From positions 7,328-13,468 of the forward strand of contig PBOW01000081.1 in assembly GCA_002725365.1 (NCBI GenBank): a stretch of DNA of 6,141 nucleotides. Reading direction: 5' to 3'. This stretch comes from Chloroflexota bacterium. Its GTDB lineage: Bacteria > Chloroflexota > Dehalococcoidia > UBA2979. The notes under the pieces were generated by a model. The model searched no databases. It saw only the letters and a program-made list of their open reading frames with translations, and had not been told where the DNA came from. This document shows, one piece after another, positions 1 to 5,845 of the stretch (its first letter is position 1; each line of letters opens with the position of its first letter). The translations under genes were made by a program, and so were the position numbers.

Positions 1-1163
1 TCCTTCTGCACCACCGAGGAAATACTAATATCTGCTTGAGCAAGAATCCTGGATATCTCTGCTAATACGCCTGACCTATTCTCGACGATTAGACGCAAGA
101 AGAAACCTGATTCTATTTCTTCACTCGGTTTGACTTGTACTGGGTGAGGCTGAATAAGAGGTCCCGGCTGAATACCCATCGACTGATCGTTAATAACTTC
201 TAACAGATCGGCGATCACGGCTGAAGTAGTTGCTTCTCTACCTGCACCAGGGCCCTCGTAGAATAACTTACCCACTAAATCGCCGGTAAATTCGACCGCG
301 TTCGTAACACCGGAAACGTTCCCGAGTTGGGTATCTTTACCGACGAGTGTCGGTAAAACAGACACTGATATCTCGCCATTTTCTGATTGGAGACGGGCGA
401 TTAGCTTTATGACGTATCCAAGCTCTGAAGCTGCACTGACATCAGCACTCACCAAATTTCTTATACCCTCACTAACAACTGATTCTGGGCGAATCATCGC
501 CCCGTACGCTAGCATCGCAAGTATCACAGACTTAGCAACGGCATCATGCCCATCCACATCAGCACTAGGATCGGGTTCCGCATATCCTAATCTCCCAGCT
601 TCAGTAAGAGCCGTTTCATAGTCGTCGCCGGCTCCCATCTTTGTAAGGATGAAATTCGTCGTTCCATTTATTATCGCCTCGATCGACGATATTTCATTTG
701 CAGCTAAATCTCTACGGAGGGCTGAAATTACTGGTATCCCTCCGCCCACCGAAGCTTCAAATTGAAGATGTACTTCACTACGAGCAGCAGCCAAAAATAA
801 TTGATCACCGAACTTCGCCAGCACCGCTTTATTGGCCGTCACAACGTGCTTACCAGCCTTAAGTGCCTCAGAAATGTAATCGTAGGCCGGTTGTTCACCG
901 CCCATTAGTTCGACTACGATTTGCGTATCGTCATCTTTTAGAATATCCGCAACATCCGTCGTGAGTAGATCAGGCTCAACAAAAAAACCGGCTTCTTCCC
1001 GCTCCGATCGATCTAAATCGCGTACTAATACATGTCGGACCGAAACGACATCACGGAGGGCTCCTCCCTGCTCATCACTCATCTCAGCAAGCCTCTTGAG
1101 TACCGTACTGCCGATATTACCCGCACCAAAAAAAGAAATCCCTATTTTGTTATCAGCCGTCAT
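1..1163 (-). CDS. hom: Homoserine dehydrogenase, C-terminus cut by the window edge
   Basis: NAD(P)-dependent homoserine dehydrogenase reduces aspartate semialdehyde to homoserine, the branch-point step toward threonine and methionine in the cytoplasm. The frame is open from ATG at 1163 to the left edge: 387 residues without a stop. Seen: a Rossmann GAGNIG motif at residues 13-18; NGTTN at 166-170; the family signature GYAEPDPSADVDGHDA ending at about 208; Asp207 and Lys211 at the positions of the family's catalytic Asp/Lys pair; and GPGAGREATTS at 304-314. From about residue 354 (FFLRLIVENRSGVLAEI) an ACT domain begins, the usual site of threonine feedback control; it is cut part-way. The family is usually about 430 residues, so roughly 40 are missing. 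There is no fused aspartokinase. AGGAGAG at 1168-1174 lies 4 bases before the ATG and fixes the start. The gene begins 36 bases after the SurA-like gene and is probably last or near-last in the rpsF operon. Confidence 0.96.
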   Translation of the reverse strand, partial: MTADNKIGISFFGAGNIGSTVLKRLAEMSDEQGGALRDVVSVRHVLVRDLDRSEREEAGFFVEPDLLTTDVADILKDDDTQIVVELMGGEQPAYDYISEALKAGKHVVTANKAVLAKFGDQLFLAAARSEVHLQFEASVGGGIPVISALRRDLAANEISSIEAIINGTTNFILTKMGAGDDYETALTEAGRLGYAEPDPSADVDGHDAVAKSVILAMLAYGAMIRPESVVSEGIRNLVSADVSAASELGYVIKLIARLQSENGEISVSVLPTLVGKDTQLGNVSGVTNAVEFTGDLVGKLFYEGPGAGREATTSAVIADLLEVINDQSMGIQPGPLIQPHPVQVKPSEEIESGFFLRLIVENRSGVLAEISRILAQADISISSVVQK

Positions 1164-1199
1164 AATTCTCTCCTGCAAAATAGTCATTGGTTTTGTCTG

Positions 1200-2198
1200 T
1201 CATCTAAGTTGTAAACCAGTTTCATTCAGTAACCAGAGACGATCATCTTCGCTAAATTGCTCATCTATACTCAAAGACTCTCGTCTCTCTGCAACTATCC
1301 CATCGAACAACATGTTTGCCCACTTCGACAATAAAGCAAGATCGTACTGCTCAACTCTTATCTCACTTAGCCGGTAGATTGCAACTTCATCAGTATCAGC
1401 AATAGTAAAAGGCTTAGAAATAGCTGGCTCCTCTGCGGTTAAAACCCAATCAGCTACATCCGGATCCAGATTATTTTCGATTTCTATCCGGGATAACCAA
1501 TAGTTTTCTCCATCAAGAGCTGCAATAAGTTGCATGCCCAATCGATCAGCGGCAGCAGCAAACTGGGATCCAGAATCGATCTCAGAAACGAGAAGATCTA
1601 TCCGGTTTGATGAATCACGAATCATATCAAGTCTATAGATATTCCCCTCGTCCAGCATATCGGAACGCAGTAAATTGATAAATTTCCTGCGATATATATT
1701 CACTGATAATTCGTCATGAAATTCGCGATGGGTTATATCAGCTTCAGCAAGAATGTCAGCGATTTCAATTTGAATCTCTGAACGCGACTTCTCCGCCTCA
1801 CTCAAATTTAATTCTTTGAGAGAAGCTGAATAGAGTTCAGAAGAAGAAACTACGTCCAACTGTTCGGTCCCGAGGATTCTAATCACCTCTCTATTTTTGA
1901 CCTCTTCCATGAATTTTGACAAATCAGATATCGAACCAACGGAATTCATTTGGCTATAGGCCCTATATTTAGTCCTCAGATCTTCTCGGTCAAGATTCAT
2001 CTCATCACCGATGGTCAGAACAACACGCGTCCCCACAAAAATATAGTTGGAAGCCAACGCGTAGATCATGAGCAATACAGACAAGCCGACAAGACCGGAT
2101 AATAGCATTTCTGACCGGCTGAGATTCGAACCGGTCACCCTGGACCGAAGTCCCATGACTATGGTTTTAAATATATTTTGTTTACTAGGTTCGTCCAC
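1200..2198 (-). CDS. Membrane-anchored SurA/PrsA-like protein with degenerate parvulin domain
   Basis: This 332-residue protein probably acts outside the cytoplasmic membrane as a folding helper, but that is inference. Seen: a basic N-terminus (residues 1-30), one hydrophobic segment at about 31-50 with no lipobox cysteine, then a phrase (VVLTIGDEMNLDREDL, 59-74) resembling the 'V-NG-I-dF' opening of SurA-type N-terminal domains, then mostly charged helix (about 70-185). Residues 188-281 follow the parvulin layout: a repeated I/L pattern, EIDSGSQFAAAADRLG, a W-L segment, LDPDVADWV, then an 'AISKPF...AIYRLSEI' ending. The hallmark RHIL-type first strand with its histidine is missing (YRLDMI instead), so prolyl isomerase activity is doubtful. 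Residues 282-332 are a helical tail. The start codon is GTG at 2198 with GGAG at 2210-2213, 11 bases upstream; ATG at 2156 is an alternative without a ribosome site. It starts 18 bases after rpsR. The SurA-like assignment is moderately sure, the function is not. Confidence 0.6.
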   Translation of the reverse strand: MDEPSKQNIFKTIVMGLRSRVTGSNLSRSEMLLSGLVGLSVLLMIYALASNYIFVGTRVVLTIGDEMNLDREDLRTKYRAYSQMNSVGSISDLSKFMEEVKNREVIRILGTEQLDVVSSSELYSASLKELNLSEAEKSRSEIQIEIADILAEADITHREFHDELSVNIYRRKFINLLRSDMLDEGNIYRLDMIRDSSNRIDLLVSEIDSGSQFAAAADRLGMQLIAALDGENYWLSRIEIENNLDPDVADWVLTAEEPAISKPFTIADTDEVAIYRLSEIRVEQYDLALLSKWANMLFDGIVAERRESLSIDEQFSEDDRLWLLNETGLQLR

Positions 2199-2216
2199 CG
2201 ACTAAAAAGCTCCTAT

Positions 2217-2534
2217 TTAGTTATAGGATCGACTTCTACCCAAATCGACACCAGCTATTCGCATGTGATCACTGGTATAGGGTAGAAGTGCAAGATGGCG
2301 AGCTCGCTTTATCGCCAGAGTTAACGGCCCCTGACAGCGAGAGCATACTCCTAGCTTTCCTCTTGGCTCGATTGCTCCACGATCGCTAATGTAGCGCTTG
2401 AGTGTGTCGATATCCTTGTAGTCTATCTGGCGACCATTCTTCCGTTTACAGAACTCACAACCCCGTGGGCGAAACGACCGGCGGAATCCACCGCGGTCCC
2501 CAAAATCCGAGCTTCGAGAATCTTCTTCAGTCAT
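2217..2534 (-). CDS. rpsR: 30S ribosomal protein S18, zinc-binding type
   Basis: S18 is a small-subunit platform protein that pairs with S6 and contacts 16S rRNA. The 105-residue product has a disordered Ser/Arg/Gly-rich N-terminus (residues 1-24), then CEFC, the conserved core segment IDYKDIDTLKRYISDRGAI, a second pair CSRC and the C-terminal QGPLTLAIKRARHLALLPY block typical of S18. The two CxxC pairs match the 'C+' zinc-ribbon form of S18; many bacteria have lost these cysteines. An ATG at 2555 in the same frame would add seven residues (MNEVRWK), but it has no ribosome binding site, whereas ATG at 2534 follows an overlapping double GAGGTG. The gene lies 42 bases downstream of the two-domain ssb and 18 bases before the SurA-like gene. 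rplI, often the next gene, is absent here. Confidence 0.95.
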   Translation of the reverse strand: MTEEDSRSSDFGDRGGFRRSFRPRGCEFCKRKNGRQIDYKDIDTLKRYISDRGAIEPRGKLGVCSRCQGPLTLAIKRARHLALLPYTSDHMRIAGVDLGRSRSYN

Positions 2535-2537
2535 TTT

Positions 2538-2549
2538 CCACCTCACCTC
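2538..2549 (-). promoter_or_regulatory. Double Shine-Dalgarno of rpsR
   Basis: On the minus strand the sequence GAGGTGAGGTGG ends three bases before ATG 2534. It contains GAGGT twice (2545-2549 and 2540-2544), giving spacings of 10 and 5 bases to the start. This is why the 2534 start is chosen over the in-frame ATG at 2555, which lies upstream of and just before these sites. Confidence 0.7.
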
Positions 2550-2576
2550 ATTCAACTACAAAAAGCAATTTTCGAC

Positions 2577-3491
2577 CTAAAACGGCAGATCGTCCGGATC
2601 CAATGCACCGACCGAACCGACCTCAGACGGTCCATTATTTCCAGCTGATTTATTGCCAGTCTGTTGAGGGGTCAAATACTGTATTCTCTGACCCTGAACC
2701 GACGTAAATATTCGCTCGTGACCCTCATCATCAGTGTATTTGTACGAGCTCACATTACCCTCAACAAGTACCCTTCTACCGCGCTGCAAGTACTGCGCAG
2801 CATTTTCGGCATTTCGCCTCCAAAGCGTCACGCGATGCCAAGTGGTCTCATCCTCATATTCTTCGTTGCGACGTACACGCCTATTCGTTGCCAGAGATAG
2901 TTGAGTGCGTGCAACCCCATTTGCCGTGTATGACAATTCAGGATCTTGTCCCAGATTACCGATCAACATGATCGAATTCATAGATGGAATAACATCCCCT
3001 CTGGGATCCTGAACATCATGATGCATTTTTGACGAATCAACCTCAGTCGGACTATCCAACGACCATATCGAATTAGCAATCAGCTCAGTTACATATTGCC
3101 TGGATCCGTTCTCTACTTCGAAAGATCTCTGATCCAACCTTCCTTCGACATACACTCTTTCATTCAGCGCTAGCATTTGTGCTGCCTCGCCAGCTCGGTC
3201 ACCGAATATGACCGTATTTATAAATTCAGACTCTTCTCTCCTATTTCCATCCCTTGTCTGGTAGTAGTGCTCTACAAGTATCCCGAGCTTTGCGACGAGC
3301 GCACCCGACTGGGTCGCAGTTAAATCTATCTCAGTTGAAACAGTACCTATAACTACCCAGTTATTGAGAGATTGATTTCCACCAAGATCGCCAGCAATAT
3401 CAGAAGTAGGAGTAAGGTAAGACCTGGGAACTGACTGGTGACCACCCTCGGTATCAGAAAAAGCACTGTCGGCCACGTTTTCACTGGTCAT
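2577..3491 (-). CDS. Single-stranded DNA-binding protein with two tandem OB folds
   Basis: This 304-residue protein binds single-stranded DNA during replication, repair and recombination. Layout from ATG 3491: a flexible N-terminal segment (1-41), OB fold 1 (about 42-146), linker (147-170), OB fold 2 (171-274), a short Gly/Asn/Ser-rich tail and an acidic tip DPDDLPF (298-304), the standard docking tip for partner proteins. OB2 is close to canonical SSB (MNSIMLIGNLGQDPELSYTA, then TTWHRV and RVLVEG). OB1 is more divergent: the 'GxLGxDPExR' stretch is replaced by GTVSTEIDLTATQSG and the aromatic of 'TEWH' by Phe90. Most SSBs have one OB fold per chain and act as tetramers; two per chain is known for Deinococcus-Thermus, where the protein is a dimer, so a dimer is plausible here. 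Starts at TTG 3521 or ATG 3512 in the same frame are possible, but ATG 3491 lies one base after the previous stop with GGAG 10 bases upstream. rpsR follows. Confidence 0.9.
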   Translation of the reverse strand: MTSENVADSAFSDTEGGHQSVPRSYLTPTSDIAGDLGGNQSLNNWVVIGTVSTEIDLTATQSGALVAKLGILVEHYYQTRDGNRREESEFINTVIFGDRAGEAAQMLALNERVYVEGRLDQRSFEVENGSRQYVTELIANSIWSLDSPTEVDSSKMHHDVQDPRGDVIPSMNSIMLIGNLGQDPELSYTANGVARTQLSLATNRRVRRNEEYEDETTWHRVTLWRRNAENAAQYLQRGRRVLVEGNVSSYKYTDDEGHERIFTSVQGQRIQYLTPQQTGNKSAGNNGPSEVGSVGALDPDDLPF

Positions 3492-3492
3492 C

Positions 3493-3882
3493 TTAGAACG
3501 GCTCCGCTCCATCACTTTCAAAGGAAGATTCCGATGTGCTTGTTCCTGGGCTCGCGGATCGTGGTGACAAGAATTTCACTGATCTTGCGTATAATTCTGT
3601 CACGTAACGTAGTTCGCCTTCTTGTGTCTGATACTGCCGTGTTCTGTTGGGTCCCTCACAGTAAACTCGACTGCCCTTAAATAAATACTGTTGGCACAGT
3701 TCTGCTTCACGCCCTGACACCACCACTGAATACCACTCCGTTTGCTCCTGACTAGCACCATCAGAATCTCGGAACCAGTAATTAACGGCTACGTTGAACG
3801 TAGCAACCAGTGCACCACTGGCTGAGTTTCGCATCTCAGGATCAGCCCCCAAGTGACCAATTATCTGACATTTATTTAGCAT
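3493..3882 (-). CDS. ssb: Single-stranded DNA-binding protein, single OB fold
   Basis: This 129-residue SSB has one OB fold (about 1-106), opening with MLNKCQIIGHLGADPEMR, followed by SGALVATFNVAV, TEWYSVVV (Trp50), KGSRVYCEG and RYVTELYARSVKFL, all in canonical SSB order. A very short linker (107-120) leads to an acidic tip FESDGAEPF that keeps the terminal Pro-Phe. It is short beside typical SSBs (often 150-180 residues), because the Gly/Pro/Gln-rich linker is almost gone. The start is ATG 3882 with AAGGT at 3891-3895, 8 bases upstream. It sits 29 bases after rpsF, the classical ssb position, and its TAA stop is separated from the next ssb start by one base, so the two are probably translationally coupled. 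Whether this or the two-domain protein is the main housekeeping SSB cannot be told from sequence. Confidence 0.93.
   Translation of the reverse strand: MLNKCQIIGHLGADPEMRNSASGALVATFNVAVNYWFRDSDGASQEQTEWYSVVVSGREAELCQQYLFKGSRVYCEGPNRTRQYQTQEGELRYVTELYARSVKFLSPRSASPGTSTSESSFESDGAEPF
3502..3510 (-). promoter_or_regulatory. Ribosome binding site of the two-OB ssb, inside the preceding ssb
   Basis: The codons for the acidic tip of the first SSB (Gly-Ala-Glu) read GGAGCGGAG, giving two GGAG cores. The nearer one (3502-3505) is 10 bases before ATG 3491, and the stop TAA (3493-3495) lies between. The arrangement favours reinitiation or coupling and supports ATG 3491 over upstream TTG/ATG codons. Confidence 0.55.
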
Positions 3883-3911
3883 CGCGATTGACCTTCAGAA
3901 TTAATGTATCG

Positions 3912-4430
3912 CTACTCATCAGCTGTCTCAACTTCTGCGGAAGCATCTATCTCCATGGGTGCTTCGATCTCTGAGGTCGCCGAGGCCTCAACTTCTCCAT
4001 CGGTGCCGACTGAATCTTCTGTATCTTCGGCTAACTTTTGATCGTCTGATTCCGTATCTGATTGCGGTGCAGCCGGCGCGAATCTCGAAGGAGACACTAC
4101 GCGCTCTCTAGCTCCCTGTGCTATGGAAGTCGGAGTTTTCTCGTACTCTGTTATACCTTTCACCACTAGATGCCTCAAGATATTCTCTTGGAGGTGTAGC
4201 CATCGCTCTAATGTGGATATCGCCTGTCCGGGGACGTCGATAGTGTAATGAACATAGGTACCCTCAAGGACCTTTTCGATCGGATATGCCAATCTCATTC
4301 GTCCCCATATGTCTGTACTCAAGACAGCGCCATGCTGAGCTATTTCCTGCTCAACTCTTGCGACCCCAGATCCGACCTCGTCCGTACTGAGACTAGGATG
4401 AAAAATACACGTCAATTCGTAGTTAGGCAC
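3912..4430 (-). CDS. rpsF: 30S ribosomal protein S6 with long acidic C-terminal tail
   Basis: S6 forms a pair with S18 on the small-subunit platform. From GTG 4430 the product has 172 residues. The core (about 1-97) begins PNYELTCIFHPSLS and shows the expected S6 elements: helix VARVEQEIAQHG, strand WGRMRLAYPI, GTYVHYTIDV and the LRHLVVKG strand near residue 90. Most S6 proteins are about 95-135 residues; the extra tail (about 98-172) is low-complexity, and in its last 48 residues 19 are Asp or Glu against one Lys. An in-frame ATG at 4448 would add MVGGGN, but GGAGG (4435-4439) lies between the two codons and S6 proteins normally begin a residue or two before 'NYEL', so GTG 4430 is preferred. 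It is the first gene of the run rpsF-ssb-ssb-rpsR. The stop is TAG. Confidence 0.95.
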   Translation of the reverse strand: MPNYELTCIFHPSLSTDEVGSGVARVEQEIAQHGAVLSTDIWGRMRLAYPIEKVLEGTYVHYTIDVPGQAISTLERWLHLQENILRHLVVKGITEYEKTPTSIAQGARERVVSPSRFAPAAPQSDTESDDQKLAEDTEDSVGTDGEVEASATSEIEAPMEIDASAEVETADE

Positions 4431-4434
4431 ATTA

Positions 4435-4439
4435 CCTCC
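4435..4439 (-). promoter_or_regulatory. Shine-Dalgarno of rpsF
   Basis: GGAGG lies 4 bases before GTG 4430 and downstream of the competing ATG 4448. The spacing is short but the match is perfect. The overlapping GCGG (4438-4441) can pair with CCGC at 4487-4490 in the leader, so access to this site may be controlled. Confidence 0.6.
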
Positions 4440-4456
4440 GCCCACCATGGCCTTTG

Positions 4457-4481
4457 GAGATCAGTCTCTTTAACTAATCCC
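4457..4481 (-). promoter_or_regulatory. Leader hairpin upstream of rpsF
   Basis: In the transcript, 4481-4473 (GGGAUUAGU) pairs with 4465-4457 (ACUGAUCUC) over 9 base pairs, two of them G-U, around a 7-base loop. The upstream strand can instead pair with CUGAU at 4487-4483, a copy of the same CUGAUC word. No run of U follows, so it is not an intrinsic terminator. S6:S18 complexes are known to bind rpsF leaders in many bacteria through a structured RNA with a CCG element; a CCG lies just upstream here (4488-4490). Assignment to that family is inference. Confidence 0.4.
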
Positions 4482-4523
4482 GATCAGCGGTTATGTTTAT
4501 TCGTTTCTCTTATCTATTATTCT

Positions 4524-4529
4524 ATTATA
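4524..4529 (-). promoter_or_regulatory. Candidate -10 box of the rpsF operon promoter
   Basis: A perfect TATAAT on the minus strand lies in an AT-rich tract between the acyl-CoA dehydrogenase stop (4545) and rpsF. Transcription would begin near 4517, leaving a leader of roughly 87 bases. No convincing TTGACA-like -35 element is found 16-18 bases upstream; that position falls in the last codons of the dehydrogenase gene. Plausible but unproven. Confidence 0.45.
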
Positions 4530-4544
4530 TCTCGTTTTGATTAC

Positions 4545-5762
4545 TTAGCCTCTCGGTAGACCTAACCCTCTAGTTGCGATGATGTTTCTCTGAATCTCAC
4601 TTGTTCCAGCAGCTATCGTCGCACTGACGCTCGAGACATACGATTGTGTGAAGGATGCCTTGAGAACCGACCGTGAGTCCGTTTCATCCCACAGGTTACT
4701 GTAGAGGCCAAAAGTCTTTACTCCTGTATTTGCCAGTCTTTGGCTTAGCTCAGAATTAAATAACTTCGAGGTAGACGCCTCGTAGTTTGGGATTAACCCT
4801 CTTCCCTGCATAGAGACAATTCGGAAAGAAAAGTTAAACATTACTTCACTTTCGATGAATCGATCAGCCACTTCATATTTCAGGTTCGGGAATTCATCAA
4901 GTCGAGATCTTTGAGAACCATCTCCCTGGGCGTATTCGATAAGCCGACTAATAGAACGTCGTGCGGTTACAGCACCAGTAATGTTGGATCTCTCAAAATC
5001 AAGTAGAGTTGCTCCCACATACCAGCCTCGGTTTTCTTCACCCACCCTATTCTCTGCGGGGACTTTCACATCCTCAAAGAAAGTCTCATTGAAAACGTGT
5101 CCCCAGCCCATATCGATTAAAGGACGCACTGACAGTCCCGGAGTCTTGCCATCCATCAAAAGAAAAGATATACCTCGATGCTTTGGCGCATCTGGGTCAG
5201 TTCTTGCTAAAGCAAAAAACCAATCTGCGTTGTGCGCCCCTGAAGTCCAAATCTTCTGCCCATTCAGTGTATATTCATCGCCATCTCTAACTGCTCGAGT
5301 CTGCAAGGATGCCAAATCAGATCCCGAGCCAGGCTCTGAATAGCCCTGGGCCCACACCACCTCACCATTGAGAATTTTCGGCAGGTGCTGTTTCTTCTGA
5401 TCCTCAGTTCCATGGACGATCAAAGTCGGACCTAGCATCGCCACTCCTGAGCCGCCAATACTTGGAGCACCCGCATCAGTCATCTCCATATTGAAAATAA
5501 ACTGCTCGATCGTGGTTAAACCAGCCCCACCATATTCTTTTGGCCATTGTGGAGCGACCCATCCTCTATCACCTAGAGCATCCGCCCAATTTCTTGCCGG
5601 ACCGGATTCAGTGTCGTCAGCTGATCGGCGATCCTCTACCCACGAGGCGTCCGAAGGGAACCCAAGTTCATCGCGCTGATAGCGCTTCGGGAGATTGCCA
5701 TCGATGAATTCTTTGACTTCAGTTCTAAAGTTTGCCTGCTCGGGACTATCGTTCCAATCCAT
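4545..5762 (-). CDS. Acyl-CoA dehydrogenase (FAD-dependent)
   Basis: The enzyme oxidises an acyl-CoA to the 2-enoyl-CoA with FAD, passing electrons to an electron-transfer flavoprotein in the cytoplasm. At 405 residues it has the family's full length. Domains in order: N-terminal helices (about 1-135, with GWVAPQWPKEYGGAG near 67-81); the beta domain with AQGYSEPGSGSDLASL (138-153) and KIWTSGAHNADWF (170-182), the flavin/substrate-binding signatures; FNETFFEDVKVPAENRVGEE (224-243); and the C-terminal helices ending in AAGTSEIQRNIIATRGLGLPR (384-404). The medium-chain-type catalytic Glu before 'GT' is Ala385 here; Glu257 in LLDFERSN aligns with the isovaleryl-CoA dehydrogenase-type base. The substrate cannot be told. 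ATG 5762 is supported by AAGGAG at 5769-5774, 6 bases upstream. It lies 83 bases after glpK and is followed by the rpsF promoter region. Confidence 0.95.
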   Translation of the reverse strand: MDWNDSPEQANFRTEVKEFIDGNLPKRYQRDELGFPSDASWVEDRRSADDTESGPARNWADALGDRGWVAPQWPKEYGGAGLTTIEQFIFNMEMTDAGAPSIGGSGVAMLGPTLIVHGTEDQKKQHLPKILNGEVVWAQGYSEPGSGSDLASLQTRAVRDGDEYTLNGQKIWTSGAHNADWFFALARTDPDAPKHRGISFLLMDGKTPGLSVRPLIDMGWGHVFNETFFEDVKVPAENRVGEENRGWYVGATLLDFERSNITGAVTARRSISRLIEYAQGDGSQRSRLDEFPNLKYEVADRFIESEVMFNFSFRIVSMQGRGLIPNYEASTSKLFNSELSQRLANTGVKTFGLYSNLWDETDSRSVLKASFTQSYVSSVSATIAAGTSEIQRNIIATRGLGLPRG

Positions 5763-5768
5763 ACATTG

Positions 5769-5774
5769 CTCCTT
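5769..5774 (-). promoter_or_regulatory. Ribosome binding site of the acyl-CoA dehydrogenase
   Basis: AAGGAG lies 6 bases before ATG 5762. The rest of the 83-base gap up to glpK (5775-5845) is AT-rich, and I find no convincing promoter hexamer pair or terminator hairpin in it, so it is unclear whether the gene has its own promoter. Confidence 0.7.
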
Positions 5775-5845
5775 GGCGAATCAAATCTCTTTATTAGAAT
5801 CACAAGTGTAACGTAATGGATAAAGCCACGCTACGTATTATTCAC

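Noticed and set aside
961..1377. A plus-strand open frame of 138 codons
   Set aside because: It lies antisense across the start of hom and the end of the SurA-like gene, has a Ser/Arg-rich composition typical of a reverse-frame shadow, and resembles no family.
2402..2707. A plus-strand open frame of 101 codons
   Set aside because: It is antisense to rpsR and the end of the two-domain ssb, both unmistakable genes; no ribosome site or recognisable motif.
3489..3521. A frameshift splitting one three-OB SSB into two genes
   Set aside because: The two frames differ by one base and overlap, but the first protein ends in a complete acidic tip with Pro-Phe and the second has its own well-spaced ribosome site and ATG, so two intact genes are more likely.
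4457..4481. The rpsF leader hairpin as an intrinsic terminator of the acyl-CoA dehydrogenase transcript
   Set aside because: The stem includes G-U pairs, is only moderately G+C-rich and is followed by CAAAGGCC rather than a run of U.
4981..5343. A plus-strand open frame of 120 codons
   Set aside because: It lies wholly antisense to the acyl-CoA dehydrogenase and mirrors its codon pattern.
5775..5845. Imperfect inverted repeat around ACGTA/TACGT in the glpK to acyl-CoA dehydrogenase gap, as an operator or terminator
   Set aside because: The arms match only over a few bases, there is no U-run, and no good -10/-35 pair is placed with it.
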